DNA from: Blautia parvula
Lineage (GTDB): Bacteria > Bacillota > Clostridia > Lachnospirales > Lachnospiraceae
Direction: 5' to 3'
DNA: 64,000 bases
Assembly: GCF_020215665.1 (NCBI RefSeq)
Contig: NZ_CP084061.1
Location: 3,580,501 to 3,644,500 of the forward strand
Shown here: positions 44,145-52,655 of the stretch, one piece after another
Layout of the letters: the number at the start of each line of letters is the position of its first letter
How positions within the stretch are numbered: the stretch's first letter is position 1
Translations under genes and position numbers: made by a program
The notes under the pieces: generated by a model
The model's database searches: none
What the model saw: only the letters and a program-made list of their open reading frames with translations
Told to the model about the DNA's origin: nothing

Positions 44145-46706
44145 CTAATCCACATCCGCCCGCAGCCTCTCAATCACGCTTTCCTTCTGTGTCATCTGAT
44201 AAATAAGAGGCGGAACCATAACACATACCGCGATGATGACCGCAAATAAGATCAGGTTATAGAGGACAGGCAGAGAGTACCCCATATTGTACACCTTTAC
44301 ACTCTGGAAGACTATATAACTAAGGGGCAGTCCCACGGCCATGGAGAGCAGGATAGACAGTATTCCGTAACCAAGTCCCTCCTGGACCAATACCTTCCTT
44401 ATCTGCCCCGACGTCATGCCCAGGCTCTCCAGAGTGGCAAACTCCTTTGCCCGGTTCTGGACACCGGCTGCCATCATGTTGATATAATTCAGAATGGCGA
44501 GCACTGCCAGGATTATGCCCAGTCCGCCGCCCAGGACTTTCACCTGCTGCTCCGATGACTTCATCTCCTGGTACCGGGTCAATTTTGAATCAAAGGAAAT
44601 TTGTTTTTCATCCCGGAAGACACTTTTTACTGCTTTCTCCGTCTCTTTGTCATACGGCTTCTCATACTCTATCCGTACCACTTCAGTTAAAATATTATCC
44701 CCCATAAGTTCCTTCGCCAAAGTATTGCTGACCAGCAGATTCGGGCAATAGCCTCCGGAATATTCAGACGGGTCATCTATTACATTTCCTCCGTCCATAC
44801 TGCTTTCTCCAGTTGCTGCAACAGTTATCTCATGCTCTTTCTCCGGCTCCTGACCATCCGGAAGGAAAAAACGAATTTTTTTTCCTACTGCCTCCTCTGC
44901 AGATGCCCAGAATGGCACTGCGATGGCAGTCTCTCCCTTTTCAAAGGCTTCCTCGTCTAAATTCCCTCCCAGAGTATCATTTATCTTCCGGAATTCCTCG
45001 GGACTGATTCCCACGAAACGCCCGTCGAATATGCAGTTTAACGCACGCGGATCTTTTTTGTATTCCTCTATATCTTTTTCATAGTCCCCCGGTGAGTATC
45101 TGCTCTGATATAGTCTTTTATAATACGGACCTAATAACTCCTCCTGATATGGGACAATCATCTGTGCCGTAGTCACCGGCCTTATCTCCTTCACGCCCTC
45201 TATGGCGCGGATCTCATCCAGTCTCTCTTCCGTAATAAGAGGCAGTTTTTCTTCCAGGGTTGTCTGATTATTAACCGTAATATCACACGAACGAATCTGA
45301 TTCAGGATATTTTTCGCGTCATTTCCCCTGATCACTGCATTGACACAGAGAAATACAGTCAGCACTACGAAAAATGAGCCCAGTATCACGGCGGCCTGCT
45401 TCCTGTCCCGGAACATATTCCTGCGGGCCATGTCCTTCAGACCTCTCTCCCGCTCCTTCTGCTTCTCCCTGCCTTTTGTAAGCCCCGTGTAGCTGACAGC
45501 TTCAATGGGGGAACACTCCCCTGTGATAACAGCCGGTTTTCGGCAGCCGGCAATGACTGTAGCTGACGAAAACAAGGCCGCTCCCACGTAAATAAAAGGG
45601 TGTACCGTGACAATCTTCATTCCTGACATTCCGGGATTTATCAATCTTAGCGCCGTGGGGATGAGTCCGGCCGAAACCGCTGCTCCAAGCGCCATCCCCA
45701 CCGGTATGCCGATACAGGAATTCCAAAGCGCCTGAAGATAGACCAGACGTTTTAACTGCACAGAGGTCATGCCAAGAGTCTTAAGCTGCCCGTAATACCG
45801 AATGTCCTTTGAGACAGAGATATAAAGCGTATTATAGACAAAGAGATAGCCGCTTATAAGAATCATCACAAGCAGTCCCCCAACGCCCACTGCCATCCTG
45901 ATAAAATTCTGCATAATATGGTCATCTGCTATGAGCATCTGCCTGTCCTGCAAATCCAGGGGTTTCTGTATGTTCATAATATCTTTCGCGGAATAAAGAG
46001 ATTTCTTTAAGGTGATCTTCAGCGCTCCCTGGGTAAAATCTGTCTGCTTCACACCTGTCGTCTCATAAAACGCCTGTGACACATAGCCATACTGCTTTCC
46101 GGAATAGTCCCTGTAATATCCGCTTAAAATAAACGTTTTGCTGATATTTTGCTGTGCAGACACCGGATCTTCCAGCTCCTGTCTCTCGGTATCCTCGGCT
46201 AAAGAATAGTAGGTGAGAGGTAATTCCATTCCAATCTCCGGCTCCTTGATTCCCATGTCCTCCAGAGCCGCAGTGGAAAGTACCAGTTCCTCCTCTTTTT
46301 TCGGATAACTCCCTTTAAAAAACTCATATGCCGGAATGCACTGCTTTTCCCAGCAGGTATCGTCCACCCAGTAAAGCCTTGTTTTATCAAGGGATACATC
46401 CCGGTATGTCTCAGCAATGGCACATTTGACAGCGACTCCCGCATACTTTACGGATTCCATATCCCTTACCAGCTCCACCTGGTCAGCGCGGGGTTCCGTC
46501 AGTTCCATGTCAAAATCCATTCCGTTCATGCGGATAGCGCGCTGGGATACGGCATCCCAGTAACTGATACCGATTCCCAGCACTGCCGTTATCAGAAATG
46601 TAGTGAGGATAACCGCAAAAACAGTGAGCGCATTCCGTTTCTTATTTGCCCTGTAAGTCCTCATTGCCACAGAGGCGATGATTTTCCGATTGTTCACCTT
46701 CATCAT
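44145..46706 (-). CDS. Large FtsX-like ABC permease, two FtsX domains
   Basis: 853 residues. An N-terminal helix, a MacB-like extracellular core (about 45-260), three FtsX segments (270-400), a linker, then a second helix/extracellular domain/FtsX unit (440-850). The C-terminal FtsX core reads NYINMMAAGVQNRAKEFATLESLGMTSGQIRKVL in parts. This duplicated layout is typical of clostridial exporters paired with LolD/MacB-type ATPases. Its stop adjoins the GHKL kinase stop tail to tail with no gap. The substrate is probably an antimicrobial peptide or a lipid, by family. Confidence 0.88.
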   Translation of the reverse strand: MMKVNNRKIIASVAMRTYRANKKRNALTVFAVILTTFLITAVLGIGISYWDAVSQRAIRMNGMDFDMELTEPRADQVELVRDMESVKYAGVAVKCAIAETYRDVSLDKTRLYWVDDTCWEKQCIPAYEFFKGSYPKKEEELVLSTAALEDMGIKEPEIGMELPLTYYSLAEDTERQELEDPVSAQQNISKTFILSGYYRDYSGKQYGYVSQAFYETTGVKQTDFTQGALKITLKKSLYSAKDIMNIQKPLDLQDRQMLIADDHIMQNFIRMAVGVGGLLVMILISGYLFVYNTLYISVSKDIRYYGQLKTLGMTSVQLKRLVYLQALWNSCIGIPVGMALGAAVSAGLIPTALRLINPGMSGMKIVTVHPFIYVGAALFSSATVIAGCRKPAVITGECSPIEAVSYTGLTKGREKQKERERGLKDMARRNMFRDRKQAAVILGSFFVVLTVFLCVNAVIRGNDAKNILNQIRSCDITVNNQTTLEEKLPLITEERLDEIRAIEGVKEIRPVTTAQMIVPYQEELLGPYYKRLYQSRYSPGDYEKDIEEYKKDPRALNCIFDGRFVGISPEEFRKINDTLGGNLDEEAFEKGETAIAVPFWASAEEAVGKKIRFFLPDGQEPEKEHEITVAATGESSMDGGNVIDDPSEYSGGYCPNLLVSNTLAKELMGDNILTEVVRIEYEKPYDKETEKAVKSVFRDEKQISFDSKLTRYQEMKSSEQQVKVLGGGLGIILAVLAILNYINMMAAGVQNRAKEFATLESLGMTSGQIRKVLVQEGLGYGILSILLSMAVGLPLSYIVFQSVKVYNMGYSLPVLYNLILFAVIIAVCVMVPPLIYQMTQKESVIERLRADVD

Positions 46707-47380
46707 ACAGCATCACCTCCGCAGATTCTTCCATCCTCCAGACGTATGATCCTGCCTGCCATCTGGGCGATTTCCTCGTTGTGGGTGATCATGACCACCG
46801 TCTGGCCCAACTGCTCGCCGGATACCTTGATAAGTCCCAGGACGTCCTGGCTGGTGCTGCTGTCCAGGTTGCCGGTTGGTTCGTCAGCCAGGATAATGGC
46901 CGGCTTTGCTGCCAGCGCCCTGGCAAGGGCTACCCTCTGCTGCTGCCCGCCGGAGAGCTGATTCGGCATGGCAAACTTTTTCTCTCCCAGACCCAGCATC
47001 TCCAGAATATTCTCCACAAATTTCCTGTCGGGCTTGATGCCGTCAAGCTGGATGGGAAGTATGATATTCTCGTATACATTCATAAGCGGGAGCAGATTGT
47101 AGTTCTGAAATACAAACCCGATCTTCCTGCGCCTGAATATGGTCAGCTCATCCTTTGTCATACCGGATATGTCCCTGCCGTCCACGATCACCGTTCCGGA
47201 TGTGGGCACATCCAGACCGCCCAGCATGTGGAGTAAAGTAGATTTTCCGCTCCCGGATCTGCCTACAATGGCTATAAATTCACCTTTTTCCACAGTAAGA
47301 CTGACTCCGTCCAGTGCCCTGACCGTTGCATCTCCCAACTGATAATATTTCCTCAGATTTTCCGTAACCAGTATTTCCAT
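46703..47380 (-). CDS. ABC transporter ATPase, LolD/MacB type
   Basis: About 225 residues from the ATG at 47380, which follows GAGGAGG by nine bases; the ATG at 47458 gives an atypical extension. Walker A GRSGSGKSTLLH, signature SGGQQQRVALARAL, Walker B IILADEPTGNLDS, H-loop ITHNEEIA. It overlaps the 853-residue permease gene by four bases and powers it. A histidine kinase and response regulator gene lie upstream on the same strand. Confidence 0.93.
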   Translation of the reverse strand: MEILVTENLRKYYQLGDATVRALDGVSLTVEKGEFIAIVGRSGSGKSTLLHMLGGLDVPTSGTVIVDGRDISGMTKDELTIFRRRKIGFVFQNYNLLPLMNVYENIILPIQLDGIKPDRKFVENILEMLGLGEKKFAMPNQLSGGQQQRVALARALAAKPAIILADEPTGNLDSSTSQDVLGLIKVSGEQLGQTVVMITHNEEIAQMAGRIIRLEDGRICGGDAV

Positions 47381-47471
47381 ATGAAAAGTCCTCCTCGTTC
47401 TTGGTTCTCCTACAATATAACAGAGAAAGCTTTCCACATCCTTTCTCAAATATGACAAGATTGTAATATTC

Positions 47472-48401
47472 TCAATTCCTTCTCAGATAAACAGAAAATT
47501 CCGCTCCGCTGCCCGGTTCTGATTTTACCTTGATGTAACCTCCCTGCTTTTTTATGATTTCCCGCACAAGATACAGACCGATTCCGAGGCCTTTTTCCCC
47601 GGATACTTCCGGGGATCGGTAGAACCTCTGGAAAATCAGTCCCTGTTCTTCCTCACGGATGCCGATTCCCTCATCCTTCACACGAACACACAAAAAGGAT
47701 TCATAGGGGACCGACAAGACACGGATCACAGACTGGGCCGGTGAATACTTCACCGCATTGTCCAGAAGGTTGACCAGTGCCTCCACAGTCCATTTCATAT
47801 CAAAGAATGCGCTTTCCGGGGAAGACTCCGCCTCTATGACAATCCCCTTTTTCAGTGCCTGCATCTCCACAGCCTGACATGCCCTGGCGATCAGCTCATC
47901 CACGGAAGATTTCTCCACATGTACGGCGATCATCTCTGTTTCCAGATAGGAGGAACGCACCAGTTCCTTCATAAAAAAGTCCAGCTTATCGGCCTGTCTG
48001 TGAATCTGGGAAGCCATTTTCCCCGCCTGTTCCGGAAGCTCCTGTTCCTCCAGAAGACCTGCATAGAGCATAATATTCGTCAGAGGCGTACGTACCTGAT
48101 GGGAAATGTCTGAGATCAGTGCCTTTACCAGATTCCGTTCCCTGTCCGCCTGTTCACAGTTCATCCGTGACATCTCCACAAGCTGGTTCAGCCGCTGTAT
48201 GACAGCAGAATCCATAGATTCATCATAACTGCACTCCTGGATGGTTCCGCCGATTGCCCGGTCAAGCTGCTCCAACACTGTGTCCATCTGCCTTCTGATA
48301 CGCCTCCGGTACCGGAAAGTATAACCGGCAGCCCCCGCAAATGCAGCGCAGGAAAGGACGACGGCAGATATCAGCGCCCCGCTCATAAGGAGTTCTCCCA
48401 C
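47472..48401 (-). CDS. Sensor histidine kinase, short intramembrane-sensing type
   Basis: 309 residues from a GTG behind AAAGGA, or an ATG at 48386 behind GGAG. One clear N-terminal membrane helix, then HisKA (LVKALISDISHQVRTPLTNIMLYAGLLEEQ) and HATPase (VKDEGIGIREEEQGLIFQRFYR, GLGIGLYLVREIIKKQGG). There is almost no extracellular part. Such kinases usually receive their signal from a partner ABC exporter. It overlaps its response-regulator gene by 19 bases, and the ATPase/permease pair follows. Confidence 0.9.
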   Translation of the reverse strand: MGELLMSGALISAVVLSCAAFAGAAGYTFRYRRRIRRQMDTVLEQLDRAIGGTIQECSYDESMDSAVIQRLNQLVEMSRMNCEQADRERNLVKALISDISHQVRTPLTNIMLYAGLLEEQELPEQAGKMASQIHRQADKLDFFMKELVRSSYLETEMIAVHVEKSSVDELIARACQAVEMQALKKGIVIEAESSPESAFFDMKWTVEALVNLLDNAVKYSPAQSVIRVLSVPYESFLCVRVKDEGIGIREEEQGLIFQRFYRSPEVSGEKGLGIGLYLVREIIKKQGGYIKVKSEPGSGAEFSVYLRRN

Positions 48402-49063
48402 TGATATCCTTTTCCATATACGGTCTTGATATGCTCCGGTTTGGAGGGATTATCCTCCAGCTTATCCCTGAGGCGGCGGATCCCGACAGAAAGAGCATTG
48501 TCCTCCACATACTCCGTGCCGTCCGGCCACACCCACTCCATCAGACGTTCCCGGGTCAGAATCTGTCCCGGATGAAAGACCAGCAGATATAAAATGCGCT
48601 GTTCTGTCCTGCTCAAATCTACGGGTATCCCGTTCTTTAAAAACTCCATGGTTGCAAACTGAAAACGGAATGGTCCCTGTGCATAATCCGTCTCCTGTTC
48701 CGGGGCCGTCCTCCGAAGAAGCGCCCGTATCCTTGCCCGCAGGACCATGGTTGAAAATGGTTTTGTGATATAGTCATCCGCGCCGCATTCCAGCCCCCGC
48801 ACAATATCCAGCTCCATATCCCTGGCAGTGAGGAGGATAATGGATACCTTGCTGCTCTTCCTTATCTTCCGGCACAGTTCAAAGCCGCTGCCGTCCGGCA
48901 GGTTCACATCCAGTATGAGCAGATCAAATGTCTGCTGACGGAACTTTTCCTCTGCCTCTTTTATGGTACTGCAGATCGTGAAGGAAAAGTCATCACTCAT
49001 GAGTGCCATCTCCATCCCCGCTGCCAGATCTGCGTCGTCTTCCAGTATGAGAATATATTTCAA
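48383..49063 (-). CDS. OmpR-family response regulator
   Basis: 226 residues. Receiver: ILILEDDADLAAG, Asp in DLLILDVNLPDGSGFEL, DYITKPFSTMVL. Winged helix: VDLSRTEQRILYLLVFHPGQILTRERLMEWVW and DNALSVGIRRLRDKLE. RBS AAAGGAGAG. First gene of the set RR-kinase-ATPase-permease (49063 to 44145). Confidence 0.93.
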   Translation of the reverse strand: MKYILILEDDADLAAGMEMALMSDDFSFTICSTIKEAEEKFRQQTFDLLILDVNLPDGSGFELCRKIRKSSKVSIILLTARDMELDIVRGLECGADDYITKPFSTMVLRARIRALLRRTAPEQETDYAQGPFRFQFATMEFLKNGIPVDLSRTEQRILYLLVFHPGQILTRERLMEWVWPDGTEYVEDNALSVGIRRLRDKLEDNPSKPEHIKTVYGKGYQWENSL

Positions 49064-49140
49064 GTTTTTTCTCTCCTTTCTTATGGCAGAATGTCTGCTG
49101 TCTCAGCCGCCAAAAAGGTACACGAAAGAATCGCATACCT

Positions 49141-50058
49141 TTATAACGTCAATATAAATTTTAAATACTTTCCTTCTTTTGCAGCCGTCAGCGTACCTCC
49201 CATTTTCTCTGTCAGACATTTGGCGATGGTGAGTCCCAGCCCTGTGCTTCCCTGGTTTCTGGAACTGTCCGCAGTGTAAAAACGCTCAAACAGCCTTCCC
49301 GCTGTCTCCTCTGACATTCCCTCCGCATCGTTCGTAAAAGATATGACTGCCCTGCCGCCCTCTCTATCCAGGCGGACGGACAGCTCTCTTCCGGCATATC
49401 TGCATACATTCTGCAGAAGATTCTGGAACACGCGCTCTAACCCGTCCTTGTCTGCCCGGACATTCACCGGCCCCTCCATAATATTTATGTCAACCAGAAG
49501 ATTCCTGGCAGTCAATTCCGGATAGTAATCCACAATGGTCTCTCTGAGAAGACGTGCAATATCCACATGTTCCACCCTGGGGGTGTAGTCTTCCCCGGAG
49601 AACCTGGATAACTCATAGAACTGGCCCACAAGCTGCTGCAGAAAGCGGGCTTTTCGTTTTACCACCTCCAGTGCCTCCCGGTCCTCCGGGTCCAGAGCTG
49701 TTTTGTCCATAATATCCAGATATCCGATCATGGAGGTAAGAGGCGTGCGCAGGTCATGGCTGATATTTTCAATCTGTCTCTGGAATTCCTGCTCTCTTTT
49801 GGCATATTCCAGGTGCTGCTCCCGTATCTTCCTGAGCGCCTCATTGATGGTTACAAGAAGCTCCTCCATCTCTCGGTCAGGCGCAGGCAGTTTCAGCACC
49901 CGGTTGGCCTCCAGTTCGCCGCTGATTTCCTTCAGCGCACGATTGGTCCGTCTGACTGCTCCTGCCATGGTTCTGCATCGCAGGAAAAAATACAGAGAAG
50001 TCAGGCTCAGCAGACCCAACACGAAATACAGCAAACTTTCCACACCCCTTTCCTTCAC
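49141..50058 (-). CDS. Sensor histidine kinase of the LanFEG-like cluster
   Basis: 305 residues; the start is a GTG with a good AAAGGGG actually inside the frame, so a TTG a few codons later is possible. One N-terminal membrane helix, a HAMP-like linker, HisKA (QIENISHDLRTPLTSMIGYLDIMDKT) and HATPase (QNLLQNVCRYAG, GSTGLGLTIAKCLTEKMGG). No extracellular domain. Similar kinases accompany lantibiotic-immunity ABC transporters. It is the last gene of RR-ATPase-permease-kinase. Confidence 0.88.
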   Translation of the reverse strand: MKERGVESLLYFVLGLLSLTSLYFFLRCRTMAGAVRRTNRALKEISGELEANRVLKLPAPDREMEELLVTINEALRKIREQHLEYAKREQEFQRQIENISHDLRTPLTSMIGYLDIMDKTALDPEDREALEVVKRKARFLQQLVGQFYELSRFSGEDYTPRVEHVDIARLLRETIVDYYPELTARNLLVDINIMEGPVNVRADKDGLERVFQNLLQNVCRYAGRELSVRLDREGGRAVISFTNDAEGMSEETAGRLFERFYTADSSRNQGSTGLGLTIAKCLTEKMGGTLTAAKEGKYLKFILTL

Positions 50059-50074
50059 ACGGTTCGGACAAACT

Positions 50075-50851
50075 CTATCCGATTTCCTTTTTCCTGCTTA
50101 CTAAAATACCCGCTGCGCCAAAGATAAGAATCCCGGCAGCCCCTGCTATGATGCATTTTGCCAGTCCGGAGGGAGTATCCCACAGACAGTGGTACCCCGA
50201 CATATTGGCACTCACCTCAAAGCGGAAGATGTTCCAGGGCATCCATCCGGCGATCTTACGCAGAATTTCCACCTTAAACCCCGCATAATAACAGATGACA
50301 GGAATCACATTCATAACCGCAAACCAGACGATCGCTGCCACCACATCCTTCTCAAAAAGGGTGAGTAAAGCCACACCCAGAATCACAGCCGCGAAGGCAC
50401 TGGGCATTGCCGCTCCGATTCCCCCTGCCATCTTTCCCAAAGGCTCGGCCGCGGGACCACCCAGCAGCAGATAGGCACTTCCCACGTAAAAGACCAGGAT
50501 AACTGCCATACAGCAGAGAGCTGTGGCGATACTGACAACACATTTTCCGATAAAAATATGTATCCTTGGAATCCCATAAGCCACCACGTTCTTCAAAGTA
50601 CCGTTTTTTCTCTCATCACCAAACAGCAGCGCCGCTACGACAAAACCCGATATAAACAGAATCTGCAGATTAGCGATCAGATTATTCAGTGAAAAGCTCA
50701 TAAGGCCGTATGGAAAATTTGTAATATTCTGATTGCTTATATACAGCACCAGATTCATCAGCACCAGCAGCCCTGATGCGATTCCTGCTGCCACGTACAT
50801 TCCCCTGCTGTGTGTAATGCGGTATCCCTCACCTTTTATATAATTAAGCAT
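50075..50851 (-). CDS. ABC-2-type permease, lantibiotic-immunity-like
   Basis: 258 residues with six membrane segments and no large loop. Begins MLNYIKGEGYRITHSRGMYV; contains FGDERKNGTLKNVVAYGIPRIHIFIGKCV, the pattern of ABC-2 permeases in antibiotic-export and LanE/G-like immunity systems. It overlaps the ATPase gene by eight bases. Function by family: expelling a membrane-active peptide from the cell surface. Confidence 0.82.
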   Translation of the reverse strand: MLNYIKGEGYRITHSRGMYVAAGIASGLLVLMNLVLYISNQNITNFPYGLMSFSLNNLIANLQILFISGFVVAALLFGDERKNGTLKNVVAYGIPRIHIFIGKCVVSIATALCCMAVILVFYVGSAYLLLGGPAAEPLGKMAGGIGAAMPSAFAAVILGVALLTLFEKDVVAAIVWFAVMNVIPVICYYAGFKVEILRKIAGWMPWNIFRFEVSANMSGYHCLWDTPSGLAKCIIAGAAGILIFGAAGILVSRKKEIG

Positions 50852-51770
50852 ATTTCCGCCCTCCGTTCTTCAAATCCATATAATACTCCTCCAGCGTCAC
50901 CTGTCTTCTCTCCAGCCTTGAGATATCCATCCGGTTCTCGCTGGCAAGGCGGCTGTACGCGCCGATATCCATCATGGGATTGACAATATGAATGGTCTTG
51001 TCCGGAAGGACCTTGTAGCTTTCCGTGTGAAATTTCTTTTCCAAAACAGCAGTATACCGCTCCGGTTCTGACACATTGATCTCAATGTAGTCCGAACACT
51101 TTTCTTTTATCTCCTCCGCAGTGATCTGCTCAGCCAGTTTTCCGTCCGTAAGGAACCCATAGACTGTGGCAAGCTGCTCCAGCTCTGTGAGTATATGGCT
51201 GGACAGGATAATGGTAATATTCTTCTCCCGGCTGAGCCGCTGCAGCAGATTCCTGATCTCTATGATCCCGCTTGGGTCCAGGCCGTTGATCGGTTCATCC
51301 AGGATCAGCAGCTCCGGTTCACCGATCAGGGCAATGGCAAGGCCAAGCCGCTGCTTCATGCCCAGGGATAAATCCCTGCACCGCTTCTTTTTCCGGTCTG
51401 CAAGCCCCACCAGCTCCAGGACTTCATCCACTGCCCTTTTGCCCGGAACCCCTTTTAATATCCGGTAATACTCCAGATTCTTCTCCACGGAAATCTGGGG
51501 ATAGAATCCCGGCGCCTCTATGACAGCTCCGGTCCTTCTCCTCTGTTCCTCCATATCCTTCCGGCTGTGGCAGCCGAATAAGGTAAGTTCCCCTTCATCC
51601 GCATAAATATGGCCTGACAACAGTTTCAGAAATGTAGTTTTTCCTGCCCCGTTGTCCCCTACCAATCCGTAAACGGCTCCTCTTTTTACAGTTATGTCAA
51701 CCTTATCCAGTGCAGTAAAACTGCCGTACCGCTTGGTGACTTTTCTCGCTTCCGCTGCATATGCTGTCAT
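50844..51770 (-). CDS. ABC transporter ATPase, BcrA/LanF type
   Basis: 308 residues. Walker A GDNGAGKTTFLKLL, signature LSLGMKQRLGLAIAL, Walker B LLILDEPINGLDPSG, H-loop LSSHILTELEQLA. The extra C-terminal 80 residues are typical for BcrA-like ATPases of bacitracin and lantibiotic exporters. It pairs with the 258-residue permease. Confidence 0.93.
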   Translation of the reverse strand: MTAYAAEARKVTKRYGSFTALDKVDITVKRGAVYGLVGDNGAGKTTFLKLLSGHIYADEGELTLFGCHSRKDMEEQRRRTGAVIEAPGFYPQISVEKNLEYYRILKGVPGKRAVDEVLELVGLADRKKKRCRDLSLGMKQRLGLAIALIGEPELLILDEPINGLDPSGIIEIRNLLQRLSREKNITIILSSHILTELEQLATVYGFLTDGKLAEQITAEEIKEKCSDYIEINVSEPERYTAVLEKKFHTESYKVLPDKTIHIVNPMMDIGAYSRLASENRMDISRLERRQVTLEEYYMDLKNGGRKYA

Positions 51771-51875
51771 ATCTTTTTCATCCTTTCCTGAACTTATCTC
51801 TTCATGTGGCTATATTATAATCGGCCGCTTTTTAATAAGTCTTCAAGAAACTTTAAAGAAATCGTAAAGACGGAT

Positions 51876-52562
51876 TCACGCCATTTTAAATCCGATACCC
51901 CAGACTGTACGGATATATTCCGCCTCCGGGTCTATGGCTGCTATCTTTTTCCTGATATTACTCACATGGACATTGACGGTGTTATCCTCCCCGTAATACC
52001 CGTTTTTCCATACCTGTTCATAGAGGCTTTCCCTGGAAAATACCTTCCGGGGCTGCTGTATCAGAATGCACAGAATCTCATATTCGTATCTGGTCAGGGA
52101 AATCTCCCTCTGCTTTACCGTGACGGTTCTGGATGCCTGATCCAGTATCAGGTCTTTATACGTGTATCGTTCAGATTCCGTTCCGGCACCCGGACTGCCG
52201 CAGCGCCGGAAAGCAGCCATGACGCGTACCAGCACCTCCTCCGGCTCAAAGGGCTTTGTGATATAATCATCTGCCCCAAGCGTGATGGTCTCCACCTTGT
52301 TCTTAAGGGCAGTCCTGGCAGACAGGACAAGGATTGGAATCTGCAGTCCCATCTCCGTACGCGCCATTTTGATAATCTCCTCCCCGCTGATTCCAGGAAG
52401 CATCAGGTCCAGCATGATCATGTCCGGCGTTTCCCTCTCAAGCCTCAGCTGTGCCTCTGTTCCCGAATACGCAGCCGTTGTCTCATATCCCGCCTTCGCA
52501 AGAATCCGGCACAGCAGCCTGTTTATATCCGTGTCATCCTCTATCACTAGTATTCTCTGCAT
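51876..52562 (-). CDS. OmpR-family response regulator of the LanFEG-like cluster
   Basis: 228 residues. Receiver: ILVIEDDTDINRLL, Asp in DMIMLDLMLPGISGEEI, DYITKPFEPEEV. Winged helix: ISLTRYEYEILCILIQQPRKVFSRESLYEQVW, NTVNVHVSNIRKKI. It leads the four-gene set with ATPase, permease and kinase, though 105 bases separate it from the ATPase gene, enough for a second promoter under its own control. Confidence 0.93.
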   Translation of the reverse strand: MQRILVIEDDTDINRLLCRILAKAGYETTAAYSGTEAQLRLERETPDMIMLDLMLPGISGEEIIKMARTEMGLQIPILVLSARTALKNKVETITLGADDYITKPFEPEEVLVRVMAAFRRCGSPGAGTESERYTYKDLILDQASRTVTVKQREISLTRYEYEILCILIQQPRKVFSRESLYEQVWKNGYYGEDNTVNVHVSNIRKKIAAIDPEAEYIRTVWGIGFKMA

Positions 52563-52655
52563 AAAAATCTCCCGGTACTTTATACTTTATCAAGGATTAT
52601 AACAGATTCCTCAGTAAACATCAAAGAAACTTCTCTCAGGTTTGCAGCCTATTCC

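Noticed and set aside
39130-52562. Lantibiotic or other RiPP biosynthesis cluster
   Set aside because: Exporters and sensors are present but no precursor peptide, LanB/C/M, radical SAM or protease gene was seen.
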